Positions 53,769 through 62,951 of a stretch of DNA of 64,000 bases are shown here, one piece after another. How positions within the stretch are numbered: position 1 is the stretch's first letter; each line of letters begins with the position of its first letter. A program made the position numbers and the translations under genes. The notes beneath the pieces were generated by a model that saw only the letters and a list, made by a program, of their open reading frames with translations, was not told the DNA's origin and did not search any database. This DNA is from Actinomycetota bacterium (lineage in GTDB: Bacteria; Actinomycetota; Thermoleophilia; Solirubrobacterales; Solirubrobacteraceae), in assembly GCA_009699865.1 (NCBI GenBank), contig WLNJ01000002.1, forward strand, positions 47,385 through 111,384, in the 5' to 3' direction.

Positions 53769-54332
53769 TTACTGGCCCCGCTCCCCTGTGAGGCTGGTGA
53801 AATCCAGCTCCGCGAGGGCATCTTCAACCAGCTTGCGCTGATCGTCGGTGTTGAGTGTCTTGCGGGTGACCTTCTCCGTTGCGGCGATGGTCAGGTCAGC
53901 AACCTCGCGACGAATATCAGCGATTGCGCGACGCGCCTCCGCCTCAATGTCACGTGCTGCCTGTTCCTTACGCTCTGAGATGACCTTGTCGGTCGCCTCA
54001 CGGGCTTCAGCGTCGTAGAGCTCAGAGTTCTTCTGTGCCCGCTCAACGATCTCCTCGGCCTGCACGCGTGCTTCCGCGAGCCTGGCTCTGTAGTCGCTGA
54101 GCAGCTGTTCTGCCTCTTCACGGGTGCGGTCAGCAGCCTCAATCGATTCCTCGATCAAGCGCTGACGGCGGTCAAGGGCGTCCTGGATCTTGGGGAAGGC
54201 GAACTTCCTCAGGATCAGCATCGTGATGCCGAACGCAAGCAGGGTCCAGACCATCAGGCCGAGACCCGGCTTGACGAGGAATGTCCCCTCGTCCTTTTGT
54301 ACTACTTCGCCTACTGCGTAAAGAACCGTCAT
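53769..54332 (-). CDS. atpF: F0 ATP synthase subunit b
   Basis: A 187-residue membrane-anchored stator. One N-terminal helix (GLMVWTLLAFGITMLIL) is followed by a long, charged coiled-coil stretch (about residues 45-170) rich in Glu, Arg and Ala, as expected for b. KFAFPKIQDALDRRQRLIEESIEAADRTREEAEQ is the characteristic segment after the helix. Between atpE and atpH. Confidence 0.95.
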   Translation of the reverse strand: MTVLYAVGEVVQKDEGTFLVKPGLGLMVWTLLAFGITMLILRKFAFPKIQDALDRRQRLIEESIEAADRTREEAEQLLSDYRARLAEARVQAEEIVERAQKNSELYDAEAREATDKVISERKEQAARDIEAEARRAIADIRREVADLTIAATEKVTRKTLNTDDQRKLVEDALAELDFTSLTGERGQ

Positions 54333-54336
54333 TCGC

Positions 54337-54678
<342 letters not shown>

Positions 54679-55578
54679 TCAGTGCTCTTCGGCGACGGCG
54701 CCGCCGAAGTAGATCGAAGCGAGTGTGGCGAAAATGAACGCTTGAAGCGTTGCGACCAATCCCACTTCGAAGATGTAAAAGGCAATTGCCAACGGAAGAG
54801 TGAATACGCCAACGATCTCAAGACCGAGCAAAACGGCAAGGCCGCCGCCCATAAAAAGGATCAAAAGATGCCCGGCGAGGATGTTCGCGAAGAGTCGAAC
54901 TGAGAGTGAAACTAGGCGCACGAAGTGGGAGATGACCTCAATTACAAAGATCGGGCCTGCTGCGAACCCTGTCACTCCGGCAGGTACCCAACCCTTCAGG
55001 TACTTGACTGGACCCTTGGCCCGGATCCCCTCGACGTGGTATGCGAACCAGACCATCAAGGTCAGTGCCAGCGGCACGGCGAGGTTTGCTGTGGCAGCGT
55101 AGATCGCGAGTGTCGGAAGTTCAACGCCGAAGATGTTGACCGTGTGCTCGGTGTTAGTCGGAAGCGGGATGTAGCCCAGCATGTTGGAGAACCAGATGAA
55201 CAGGAAGAGCGTCGCCACAAAGCTGAACCAGCGCTTTGCCGTCTTGGGGTCCATGTTGCCGCCAGCAATGTTGTCGCGCATCACGATGAAGGCGGCCTCG
55301 ACGGCTGTCTGCACTCGGTTGGGCTTGTCCTCCATGCGGCGGGCCACCCAGACGAGAGTCACGGTGGTGAGGATGCAGGTGATGAACAGGTACATGACTG
55401 CCTTGTTGATCGACATGTCAAACGGACCGATGTTGATTGAGATCCAAGGATCTAGGCGGAACTCATTCTGTGGCTTGAAGTCGGGGTTGACCTCAATCGC
55501 GGCCGAGACAGCCGGGCTGGCAAGGAGAAGGGCGGGAACGGTCACTGCCGCGGTCGTGATGCGTCGCAGAAGCCTCAT
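54679..55578 (-). CDS. atpB: F0 ATP synthase subunit a
   Basis: A 299-residue membrane subunit carrying the proton half-channels. An N-terminal signal-like segment precedes the N-terminal out-facing part. Helices include MYLFITCILTTVTLV and SFVATLFLFIWFSNMLGYIPLP. The essential Arg is in HFVRLVSLSVRLFANILAGHLLI and the C-terminal helix pair is FYIFEVGLVATLQAFIFATLASIYFG. Length is slightly above average. Overlaps the AtpI-like gene by 4 bp. Confidence 0.96.
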   Translation of the reverse strand: MRLLRRITTAAVTVPALLLASPAVSAAIEVNPDFKPQNEFRLDPWISINIGPFDMSINKAVMYLFITCILTTVTLVWVARRMEDKPNRVQTAVEAAFIVMRDNIAGGNMDPKTAKRWFSFVATLFLFIWFSNMLGYIPLPTNTEHTVNIFGVELPTLAIYAATANLAVPLALTLMVWFAYHVEGIRAKGPVKYLKGWVPAGVTGFAAGPIFVIEVISHFVRLVSLSVRLFANILAGHLLILFMGGGLAVLLGLEIVGVFTLPLAIAFYIFEVGLVATLQAFIFATLASIYFGGAVAEEH

Positions 55579-55937
55579 TTGGAGTCGGCCTCATCAAAGG
55601 GGCGGAAGAGCATCTCAACAGTGAACATGACTGTGAAGAGTGCCACGGCGAGCAGCGCGGCGCTTAGTCCTGCCTTTGAGCCGTAGATCATGCCGCACGC
55701 AAAGATCGAAATAGCGATGAACCAGCCCCGCCCAATAAGGGATCCTGCGAGGAGTCCTACGAGGGTCCGGGGGTCATCTGTTTCCTTGGCGGTCTTGATG
55801 GCCCAGCCGCGAACGAAGCGTTGAATTAGCCAAGCCGCAGCGATGATCAACCACGCTGGCATTGACAGACCAGCCACCAAGAAGACCGGGAGCGAGAGGC
55901 CTAGGAAGACAAGGTCAAGACGATTGACAACGGCCAT
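55575..55937 (-). CDS. AtpI-like membrane protein of the atp operon
   Basis: A 120-residue hydrophobic protein with four predicted helices (LDLVFLGLSLPVFLVAGLSM, AWLIIAAAWLIQ, LIGRGWFIAISIFACGMIYG, SAALLAVALFTVMFTV). The position between the AtpZ-like gene and atpB is where AtpI stands in many operons; AtpI assists c-ring assembly. The sequence itself is not diagnostic. ATG at 55937 is used because a longer reading covers the upstream gene. Overlaps atpB by 4 bp. Confidence 0.7.
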   Translation of the reverse strand: MAVVNRLDLVFLGLSLPVFLVAGLSMPAWLIIAAAWLIQRFVRGWAIKTAKETDDPRTLVGLLAGSLIGRGWFIAISIFACGMIYGSKAGLSAALLAVALFTVMFTVEMLFRPFDEADSK

Positions 55938-55941
55938 TGGG

Positions 55942-56142
55942 TCAGTAGTCCTTAAAGCGAACGATGACAAGAGCTATTCCCGTTGCGAAGCCGACCATCG
56001 TTCCGGCAACCCCACCAGCGGCTGCTGACCCGAGGAGTGACCCGACACCCAGACCGAGCAGGGCGAATATCAGCACCGCGGAGACGATGAAGGTTCCTGC
56101 TGTTGCGCCCGAGGGGCCCGGCTTGCCGGAAGGAGTGGTCAT
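55942..56142 (-). CDS. AtpZ/AtpQ-like small membrane protein
   Basis: A 66-residue protein with two hydrophobic helices. AVLIFALLGLGVGSLLGSAAAGGVAGTMVGFATGIALVIVRFKDY matches in form the AtpZ-type F0F1-associated proteins (GLGVG / GFxxGxxxxxxRFKDY), which form ion channels with AtpI or aid assembly. It opens the atp operon; the ATG at 56142 follows a TTG. It is followed 4 bp later by the AtpI-like gene. Recognition relies on the C-terminal motif and context. Confidence 0.72.
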   Translation of the reverse strand: MTTPSGKPGPSGATAGTFIVSAVLIFALLGLGVGSLLGSAAAGGVAGTMVGFATGIALVIVRFKDY

Positions 56143-56452
56143 CAAATGGATTGCTGAATGGGTTCATTTCTAGGATTGCTGCCGTAAATCAAGCAGATGA
56201 CAGCCTGTGTGGCTCGGCAGTCAGTGCGACGGCATCGGGGCGGCTTCCGAAGCGCACTCTGGGTTCTATCAGAAGGGCACGGACGGCGTCGTTGCTTTGT
56301 GACGACTTTGTGACAGTAGGCGCGAGCCGATCACACCACCCCGGGGCTCGGCCACGACCTATCGACCTCGTGACGCCATGTCACCTATGCCGCTGCCGTC
56401 TGTACATTTACGGCCTCAACGAATTGCAGCTCGCTGCAGAAGAGGAGTGACC
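56143..56452. other. 310 bp intergenic control region of the atp operon and a divergent small gene
   Basis: The longest gene-free stretch of the window. It must hold the promoter of the atp operon (minus) and of the DUF1330-like gene (plus). It contains an 11 bp tandem direct repeat (ctttgtgacga / ctttgtgacag, 56297-56318) and the inverted repeat gtgac-gccat-gtcac (56370-56384), both built on GTGAC. I see no clear -35/-10 pair and no ORF with coding character. Confidence 0.6.
56297..56318. repeat. Tandem 11 bp direct repeat CTTTGTGAC(G/A)(A/G)
   Basis: Two adjacent copies differ only in the last two bases. With the GTGAC/GTCAC inverted repeat 50 bp downstream, they form a set of three related boxes that could bind one regulator of the divergent genes. 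No known regulator matches clearly; the TGTGA core is reminiscent of CRP/FNR-family half sites. Confidence 0.4.
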
Positions 56453-56833
56453 ATGGCCTTTATGGAACCGACCGAAGACCAGATCAAGGAAGTCATGGCT
56501 GGCCCAGAAGGTCCTGTTGTGATGGTCAATCTACTCCGCTACAAGCGAGACGACGCCGGCAATATGACCGGATTCGAGAGCTACCAGAAGTACTCAGAAG
56601 CTGTGACCCCGATCCTGATCGGCGTCGGCGGCGAGTTCGTCTCAGTCGGCCGGGTCGACAGCGTCGTCATTGGCGACCACCAGTGGGACACAGTGCTGTT
56701 GATCAAGTACCCATCTCGAGAGGCGTTCTTGGGCATGATCACATCCGAGGAGTACCTAGCTATCCACCACCTCCGTGCCGATGCACTCGAGGACTCCGGG
56801 CTGATCGCAACCACGCCCGACACCTTCATCTAG
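56453..56833 (+). CDS. DUF1330-like ferredoxin-fold small protein
   Basis: A 126-residue soluble protein. PVVMVNLLRYKRD near the start, FESYQKYSEAVTPILIGVGGEFVSVG in the middle and a PSREAFLGMITSEEYLAIHHLRADALEDSGLI end are the pattern of DUF1330/dabb-type alpha-beta barrels, often homodimeric with a small ligand pocket. GAGGAG lies 4-8 nt before the ATG at 56453. Function is unknown. It converges with the TPP-subunit operon and is divergent from the atp operon. Confidence 0.82.
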   Translation: MAFMEPTEDQIKEVMAGPEGPVVMVNLLRYKRDDAGNMTGFESYQKYSEAVTPILIGVGGEFVSVGRVDSVVIGDHQWDTVLLIKYPSREAFLGMITSEEYLAIHHLRADALEDSGLIATTPDTFI

Positions 56834-56858
56834 AAGGAAAGCTGGCGGGTTGGCCAGC

Positions 56859-57869
56859 TCAGCCGACGATCAGAGTCAGGCTCTTCTGGCGCTCAAGGAT
56901 TGATTCGCGGACCTGGCTGGGCGAGGTCTTCGAGTCAACCGGGAGCCAAGCTACCCCAGTCTGATCGGCGAGGTTACGCATCCGTTCAACCGCAGCTGGG
57001 TTGGGATCCACGCAAGCAAGACTCACCTTCACCCCTGCCTGCTGAGCAACCACGATCACGTCGAGTTGGGCCAGAACTGATTCCTCATCAGTCACCAGCA
57101 CCACAGGCGATCGTGTACGGCCAAGCCGCAAGCCCAAGGCAAAGGACAGTCCGAAGCCGGGCGCATCGATACCCGGGTGGATCGCCGCGTCGTCAGCAAG
57201 GCCAGCTGCGGCCAGGGCGCCTCCTCCGGTGACAGCAGATGATTCCAGTGCCAAGAGCAGATCTGCTCCCTTGCCAGCAATTGGCGGATGGGCCGGGAGT
57301 TTGCGCAGCGGGGCCGTTGTGCGCCACGGGGTGTGTGAGAAAAGAACCGGGAACGAGATATCCAAGCGCACAGGGCCAGAGGGCTCGCCGAGGGCCGCTG
57401 TCAGTCCTGCATCGATCGCGCCCTCAATCCCCTGCGAGTCGTCGCAGGCGATCTGCTCCAGCGCGGCCCCCTGCAGGAACGACGCGTGGTCGAGACCTTG
57501 GAAGACCTCCTGAATCCTTGGCCGCTTATTGGGTGGCTGACTCGGCGCGATGTAAAGCACAGGCGCCTCCGACAGCCGCGCAGAGGCAACTGCCACAGCT
57601 TCATTGGCAACCCCAGGCCCGAGCGTGTTGGCCACTACCGCTGGCACGCCCTTGGCGAGGCCGTAACCCTCCGCGATGAATGCTCCCGAGCGCTCGGAAC
57701 GCGGCACGAGTAAGCGAATACCGTCCGTTCTGTCGATTGACTCCCACAGTGGAAGGACCTGTGAACCCGGAATCGAGATCACAAGGCTTACACCGTGATC
57801 ACGCAGCCTCACAATCACTCGCTGTGCGCCACTCGGTGCGACCCGGCCGATCAGTGTCTTACGGCTCAT
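56859..57869 (-). CDS. TPP-enzyme subunit A: intact PYR domain, degenerate PP domain
   Basis: A 336-residue protein of the thiamine-diphosphate enzyme family, about 60 percent of the usual length and apparently lacking the central domain. The N-terminal PYR domain is good: ISIPGSQVLPLWES, then VPRSERSGAFIAEGYGLAKGVPAVV, with the coenzyme-activating Glu at residue 59. The C-terminal half resembles a PP domain (PVVLVTDEESVLAQLDVIVVAQQAGVKVSLACVD), but the TPP/Mg motif GDG is replaced by DEE (residues 261-263). Alone it could not bind TPP-Mg normally. It overlaps the next subunit upstream (ATGA), which has the opposite defect. Reaction unknown. Confidence 0.85.
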   Translation of the reverse strand: MSRKTLIGRVAPSGAQRVIVRLRDHGVSLVISIPGSQVLPLWESIDRTDGIRLLVPRSERSGAFIAEGYGLAKGVPAVVANTLGPGVANEAVAVASARLSEAPVLYIAPSQPPNKRPRIQEVFQGLDHASFLQGAALEQIACDDSQGIEGAIDAGLTAALGEPSGPVRLDISFPVLFSHTPWRTTAPLRKLPAHPPIAGKGADLLLALESSAVTGGGALAAAGLADDAAIHPGIDAPGFGLSFALGLRLGRTRSPVVLVTDEESVLAQLDVIVVAQQAGVKVSLACVDPNPAAVERMRNLADQTGVAWLPVDSKTSPSQVRESILERQKSLTLIVG

Positions 57870-59584
57870 TTCTTCAGCGCTCCAAGGATCACTCGGACGT
57901 TTGAACGCAATGCTGGGAAGTCACGTGCTGCGGCCACAAGGCCACTCGTCCCAATTGCAGCTACTAGCTTGCCAAGGACACCATCAAGCTCCGCCAAGAT
58001 CAGATTGGCGCCAACGAAGGGGATGGAACCCTTGTCAACTGTCACCTGCACCACGAGAGGCTTCTCACGGGCCTCCTGAGCCATTGCGAGTGCATGGGCA
58101 AGCCCTCCGGGTGTTCTGACCTCTATCCCGTCACAGCCGTGCAGTCTCGCGATGCCGACGTAGTCGACCGGTGGTAGGTCGGTCCCGATCGTGCGGCGGC
58201 GAAAGAAGAGCGTCTGGACCAGCCTGATTGCGTTCCAGGAACGGTCGGCGAAGACAAAGGCAACCATCGGAATCTTGCGGTCTGCCAGCCCGGCAAGTTC
58301 ACGCGAGCAGTAGAAGAAAGCACCGTCCCCCACGACAGCCCAAACGGGAAGGTCGGGTGCCGCCTCGCGGATTCCCACGGACATCCCAATCGAAGCGCCG
58401 ATGGAGGCGTGCTGGGCTGGAATCATGACCGGCCGCCGCCAGCCATAAGAGGCAAGCCACATACCTGATGCCCCACCTTCCCCAACGAAAACTGTCTGGG
58501 CACTGGCCGCTGCGACGATCTCCCTCATCGCCAGCGCTGCAGTCAAGCGGTCACGCTGGGCATCCTTCTCAGCCTCTTCGTCCACAGCCTCGGTCCAGCG
58601 CTGCCTTGCCTCGGTGAACTTCTCCCTCCACCCGGAGACCGTGAGGACTCCCCCGCGCTCAAGCTCCTCACGGAGTGCGACTGCGAACGCACCGGCCTCA
58701 GCGACAACCGTCATCTCAGCAACACCGTCCGGGTGGGGGTCAAGGGCGACCCGGACCACTGGTGTGCGCACCACCCGGGCATCGGTGAGTCCAAACCAAT
58801 CGGCTTCCGACAATCCACTTCCCAACGCAAGGATTCGGTCGGCCCTAGCGAGGGCCTCCGTCCATGGGACAGTCCCCGCCGCCATCACGGGCACATCATC
58901 GGCACATGCGGCAATGAACGCCTCCAATGCGTGCGGCGGCATTCCCGTCGCCGCAAAAGTCAGGCAGACAGGAGCCTCCCAAGCACGAGCAAGCGCTGCG
59001 ATTGCCTCAGGGTCAGACGTAGCAGCAGCTCCGTGACCGACAAGCACGAGCGGGCGCCTCGCCTCGCGCAGGTCCGCGAGCGCCTCGTTCAGACCTTCAA
59101 CCTGCTCCACGGGAGCTAGGGCATGCGCAATAGGTCCTGGAGCTATCGACTCGGCCAGTAGCACGGCCACAGCTGCAGTCTGCTCAGGTCCGTCCAGCAG
59201 GACCGCTACTGGAAGCCGCGTCGGGGTGTGGCTGGCCACGCGCCCAACCACCTCATTGGCAGTCATGCCAGTCCCATCGACCCAGCTGCGAGAGGCGGTC
59301 ACAAGGGCAGGCTCCGCAATCGCGCGGTCGAGAGGATCAACTGACACCAATGCAACCACTAGTTGCCGGTCACCGGCCGCGGTCACCAATCCACTGGCAA
59401 CCTTCAGGGTGTCGGCGAGTCCGTCAGCAACCACGATCGCCGGCCGGCCAGTGACTCGTGCTGCCCCGTCAGCGGCGTGAGTCGCTGCTTGGGCATCCCT
59501 CATTCCCACCGCGCCCGGAATTCCAGTGAGGGACCCCGTTGCCGTGAAGACCGGCACCAAGGAAATGGGTTGGCTCTCAGACAT
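57866..59584 (-). CDS. TPP-enzyme subunit B: degenerate PYR domain, intact PP domain (acetolactate-synthase-like)
   Basis: A 572-residue homologue of acetolactate-synthase/decarboxylase-type TPP enzymes. The PYR domain is shortened by about 25 residues at the N-terminus and reads MRDAQAATHAADGAAR where active enzymes have RHEQxAAxxADGYAR; the activating Glu is Ala31. The central domain (about 180-330) is present (PLVLVGHGAAATSDPEAIAAL). The PP domain has VWAVVGDGAFFYCSREL with GDG at 419-421 and an Asp at 447 in place of the usual Asn pair. With subunit A it could form one complete site at the interface. It lies 12 bp downstream of the copper ATPase gene. Confidence 0.87.
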   Translation of the reverse strand: MSESQPISLVPVFTATGSLTGIPGAVGMRDAQAATHAADGAARVTGRPAIVVADGLADTLKVASGLVTAAGDRQLVVALVSVDPLDRAIAEPALVTASRSWVDGTGMTANEVVGRVASHTPTRLPVAVLLDGPEQTAAVAVLLAESIAPGPIAHALAPVEQVEGLNEALADLREARRPLVLVGHGAAATSDPEAIAALARAWEAPVCLTFAATGMPPHALEAFIAACADDVPVMAAGTVPWTEALARADRILALGSGLSEADWFGLTDARVVRTPVVRVALDPHPDGVAEMTVVAEAGAFAVALREELERGGVLTVSGWREKFTEARQRWTEAVDEEAEKDAQRDRLTAALAMREIVAAASAQTVFVGEGGASGMWLASYGWRRPVMIPAQHASIGASIGMSVGIREAAPDLPVWAVVGDGAFFYCSRELAGLADRKIPMVAFVFADRSWNAIRLVQTLFFRRRTIGTDLPPVDYVGIARLHGCDGIEVRTPGGLAHALAMAQEAREKPLVVQVTVDKGSIPFVGANLILAELDGVLGKLVAAIGTSGLVAAARDFPALRSNVRVILGALKK

Positions 59585-59596
59585 TCGAGGTCGAGC

Positions 59597-61927
59597 CTAT
59601 CGGGACCGTTGGCCGGCCATCCCCTGGAAGCCGCGGAGCCGAAGCGCATTACCGATCACAAAGAGACTCGAGAAGGCCATCGCGGCGGAGGCAAAGACGG
59701 GCTGGAGCAGACCAGCTACCGCCAGGGGCAGGGCAGCCACGTTGTAGCCAAAAGCCCAAACGAGATTCCAGCGGATTGTTGAGAGCGTCCTGCGCGCAAG
59801 CGCAAGGGCGTCGGGAATCAGCCTTGGATCCGACCTCAGAAGCGCGATGTCAGCTGCTTCAACTGCGGCATCGGCGCCACCGCCAATAGCTATTCCAAGA
59901 TCCGCAGCAACGAGAGCCGGTGAGTCGTTGACGCCATCGCCCACCATCGCAACCCGCCTGCCGCCCAGCATGAATTCCGCGACCGTGTCTGCCTTCTCTG
60001 TGGGCAACACTCCGGCGCGGACTTCGGTTATCCCAACCGCTTGAGCGACTGCCATCGCTGCCGCGAGCCCGTCGCCAGTGACCATCACCGGGGTCGCTCC
60101 AAGCGACCGGATCGCCGCAACAGCCTCCTTGGCCCCCTCGCGGACAGTGTCCTCAAGGCCAGCAACAAGGCGAGCCTTTCCATCCCAGCCGGCAGCAACG
60201 ACCGCCATTCCCCCATCCCTTAGCCGCAATACCGCAGCGTCGAGCCCAGCGTCTGACTCAAGTCCGCAGGATTGGAGGAACTCCGGCCTGCCCACATAGA
60301 CAGTCACCCCGGCAACCACCGCTGTGACGCCAAGCCCACCTTCCTCATGCACCTCAGCTGGGGTTGGGAGGGAGCCTAGGTCCGCAATGGCTGCTTTCGC
60401 AAGCGCACGCGACGCGGGGTGATTAGACGCACCTGCCGCACCCCCGGCAAGCCGCATCGCTTCATCTCTACTTACCGCGTCCTCAATGACCAGTTCCTCA
60501 AGGTGCAGCTCGCCAGTAGTCAAGGTCCCGGTCTTGTCAAGCAGCACTGTGTCCAAGGCCCGGCTCTCCTCAAGGGCCTCGGGCCCTCGGATCAGTATCC
60601 CGAGCTGGGCACCCCTCCCCGAGGCGACCAGAAGGGCCGCTGGAGTCGCCAACCCAAGTGCGCAGGGGCAGGCGACCACCAAGACAGCAACAGCCGCCGT
60701 GAGGGCCGCAGAGGCAGTCGCACCGATAGCCACCCAGCCGATGAATGTCACTACTGCGATCCCAATCACGGTCGGCACAAAGATCGAGCTGACCTGGTCA
60801 ACAAGCTTCTGGACTGGAGCTTTCCGGGACTGAGCGGCGCGGACGACCTCCGCTATCCGACTGAGCTGGGTCTCCGCTCCGACTCGCGTCGCTTCCACAA
60901 CCAGCCGTCCACCAATGTTGACTGTCGCTCCCGTGACTTGTGCCCCAGGTTGCACATCAACTGGAACGCTTTCGCCAGTGATGATGGAGTTGTCGACGGC
61001 ACTCTCCCCTTCGATCACAATCCCATCGGTTGGGATGCGTTCTCCCGGGCGGACAGAAAAGCTGTCACCTGCGGCAAGCTGGGACGCAGCAACCTCGCGC
61101 TCCTCACCGTTTGCCCCGACCAATCTGGCAGTCGGTGGGACGAGATCAAGGAGTGCCCGGACTGCCTCACCGGCCTGGGACTTTGCTCTCGCCTCAAGGA
61201 CGCGGCCAAGCAGGATCAGCGTGGTCACGGCAGCCGCCACTTCAAAGTAGACGGCGCTCGTTCCGGCCGACCGGTCAAGGGTCAGACTGAATCCCATGGT
61301 CATGCCGGAATCTCCAGCGCCACCAAGCAGAAGTGCACCAACCGACCAGCCCCAAGCGGCAAGCACCCCAAGGGATACGAGCGCGTCCATTCCCACAACA
61401 TGGTGTCGCGCGGCGAGAAAAGCAGCACGGTGAAAAGGCCAGGCTCCCCACAACGCGACGGGCGTGGCCAGAATGAATGCCAACCAAGCCCAGCCATCGA
61501 ACTGGAGGGCTGGGACCATCGAGATCAGCAGAGTAGGGACCGTCAGCGCAGCACTAACTTTCAGGCGCCCAGTCAAGCCCTCACCGGAGGCCATCCCATG
61601 CGAGGCGTGGTGCTCCGCTGGTCCGCCGAGCTCCCCTTGTTGATCACCCCGGTCAGAGCTAGGGGTTGGGGACACAGCAGCGCCTGCCGCACTCGCCTTG
61701 TACCCGACTCCCTCTACAGCGGCAATCAGGTCCTCGGCTTGGAATGCGGACCCTGGACCAATGGCTACTCTCGCTGAGTCAGTCATCGCGTTGACCGTTG
61801 CGTTGACTCCATCTAGCTCAAGAAGTGCCTTTTCTACTTTGGCCGCGCAGCTGGCGCAGGTCATGCCCTCTATGGACAGGTCGACGATCTGCCCTGCTTC
61901 CTGCGTTTCAGCGCCGCGTTGAGGCAT
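59597..61927 (-). CDS. copA: Copper-translocating P-type ATPase
   Basis: A 776-residue P1B-1 ATPase exporting Cu+ from the cytoplasm. One N-terminal heavy-metal domain with GMTCASC (about 19-25), a His-rich linker before the first helix (HHASHGMASGEG), TGE in the actuator (IITGESVPVD), the membrane motif CPC in VVACPCALGLATPAAL, phosphorylated Asp464 in DKTGTLT, HP motif in SNHPASRAL, GDGVNDSPAL, and the Cu+-type motifs YN (FGYNVAALP) and MxxSS (MAFSSLF). Family length is about 740-800. The start codon ATG is at 61927, 74 bp from the divergent unknown membrane gene. TPP subunits follow in the same orientation. Confidence 0.95.
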   Translation of the reverse strand: MPQRGAETQEAGQIVDLSIEGMTCASCAAKVEKALLELDGVNATVNAMTDSARVAIGPGSAFQAEDLIAAVEGVGYKASAAGAAVSPTPSSDRGDQQGELGGPAEHHASHGMASGEGLTGRLKVSAALTVPTLLISMVPALQFDGWAWLAFILATPVALWGAWPFHRAAFLAARHHVVGMDALVSLGVLAAWGWSVGALLLGGAGDSGMTMGFSLTLDRSAGTSAVYFEVAAAVTTLILLGRVLEARAKSQAGEAVRALLDLVPPTARLVGANGEEREVAASQLAAGDSFSVRPGERIPTDGIVIEGESAVDNSIITGESVPVDVQPGAQVTGATVNIGGRLVVEATRVGAETQLSRIAEVVRAAQSRKAPVQKLVDQVSSIFVPTVIGIAVVTFIGWVAIGATASAALTAAVAVLVVACPCALGLATPAALLVASGRGAQLGILIRGPEALEESRALDTVLLDKTGTLTTGELHLEELVIEDAVSRDEAMRLAGGAAGASNHPASRALAKAAIADLGSLPTPAEVHEEGGLGVTAVVAGVTVYVGRPEFLQSCGLESDAGLDAAVLRLRDGGMAVVAAGWDGKARLVAGLEDTVREGAKEAVAAIRSLGATPVMVTGDGLAAAMAVAQAVGITEVRAGVLPTEKADTVAEFMLGGRRVAMVGDGVNDSPALVAADLGIAIGGGADAAVEAADIALLRSDPRLIPDALALARRTLSTIRWNLVWAFGYNVAALPLAVAGLLQPVFASAAMAFSSLFVIGNALRLRGFQGMAGQRSR

Positions 61928-62001
61928 GCCACAAGGTTAGTCCCATCAGCAGCGATCGACAGGATCACCTTTTCCGGCCTGCCGAACGGCAGAATGTAGG
62001 A

Positions 62002-62883
62002 ATGGCATCTCCTAGAAACTCCGCAAGGCAGCAGGCGGATCTGATGAGGTCTCTCCGCCGGGACCCTGGCCATCTACCCGAACTGATCGTCCTACACGCG
62101 CAGAGAAGCCTTGCCCGCGGGGCCAAAGAGTGGGCCGAGAGAGCGGTGGGTGACGAGTCGCGTAGTGCTCTGCGAGCTGGCAGAGCTGCGAGGGCGGCAG
62201 CCCGGATGGACGGTTTGGCTTCCGGAACACCGTTCTTGATTGCCCTCGTCCCCGGCTATGTGGCGGCGCTCTGGGAGCAGGCTCGCCTAGCCTTGCGCCT
62301 AGCTGCCATGTCTGGCCGTGACCCAGCATCCATGGAAACCGCGGCTGAGCTGCTGGTGCTGCGCAATGTCCACCCCGACGCTACGACCGCCCTAAGTGCA
62401 CTCCGCGAGGCTGCTGCCGGAGAGCGGGAGTCACTCGGCAAGGGAGTCCGCGGAAGAGCATCAGTCCTCTGGGAGCTTGGTCGACGGATCCTGCTGTTTG
62501 CAGCGTTTCTAGATGCTCCAGAGCATGAGCGGAGCGTCTTCTTCCAGGTCCTATCGTTTATTGCTGCTGGCCTAGTTTGGATCCTGACTTGCATCTTCCC
62601 TCTGACCTTTATGGCCCTAATGGCTTGGTCTTGCGAGACGGCCACCAGACGGCTCGACGCTGCGGCACGAGACGCTTGGCTTCCAGAACTCCCGGATCCT
62701 GGCCGTGAATCCCCAGCTCAGTTCGGACGACGGGTCGCCGCCCTCGCTCTAGTCACTGGGCTCCCTGTTCTAATCCTCGTGCACGGGGTGACCACAGGCA
62801 ACATGCTCGTAACTGGTGTTGCCGGGGTCTCAGGCCTTGCCATGGCACTGATGTTGAGCATCCTCGTTTCCCGGCAAACGTAA
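62002..62883 (+). CDS. Membrane protein of unknown function
   Basis: A 293-residue protein, basic and helical at the N-terminus (Arg/Ala-rich, about 1-65), with hydrophobic segments at TPFLIALVPGYVAALW, FFQVLSFIAAGLVWILTCIFPLTFMALMAW and two near the C-terminus (VAALALVTGLPVLILV, VAGVSGLAMALMLSILV). No cysteine-rich, catalytic or known domain motif is visible. The ATG at 62002 has AGGA close before it; longer readings would overlap the copper ATPase 5' end. It precedes two TetR-family genes and might be their target or sensor partner, which is inference. Confidence 0.72.
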   Translation: MASPRNSARQQADLMRSLRRDPGHLPELIVLHAQRSLARGAKEWAERAVGDESRSALRAGRAARAAARMDGLASGTPFLIALVPGYVAALWEQARLALRLAAMSGRDPASMETAAELLVLRNVHPDATTALSALREAAAGERESLGKGVRGRASVLWELGRRILLFAAFLDAPEHERSVFFQVLSFIAAGLVWILTCIFPLTFMALMAWSCETATRRLDAAARDAWLPELPDPGRESPAQFGRRVAALALVTGLPVLILVHGVTTGNMLVTGVAGVSGLAMALMLSILVSRQT

Positions 62884-62951
62884 GCCCCCCCCAAAGGTCG
62901 TGGCGCACCTGCGTCCTACCTCTGCAGCTTATTGGTGAGTAAGATCACACT

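Noticed and set aside
60419..61777. A 452-codon open frame on the plus strand inside the copper ATPase gene
   Set aside because: It is antisense to a complete, motif-rich copA and its translation has no recognisable domain; long antisense frames are expected in GC-rich genes.
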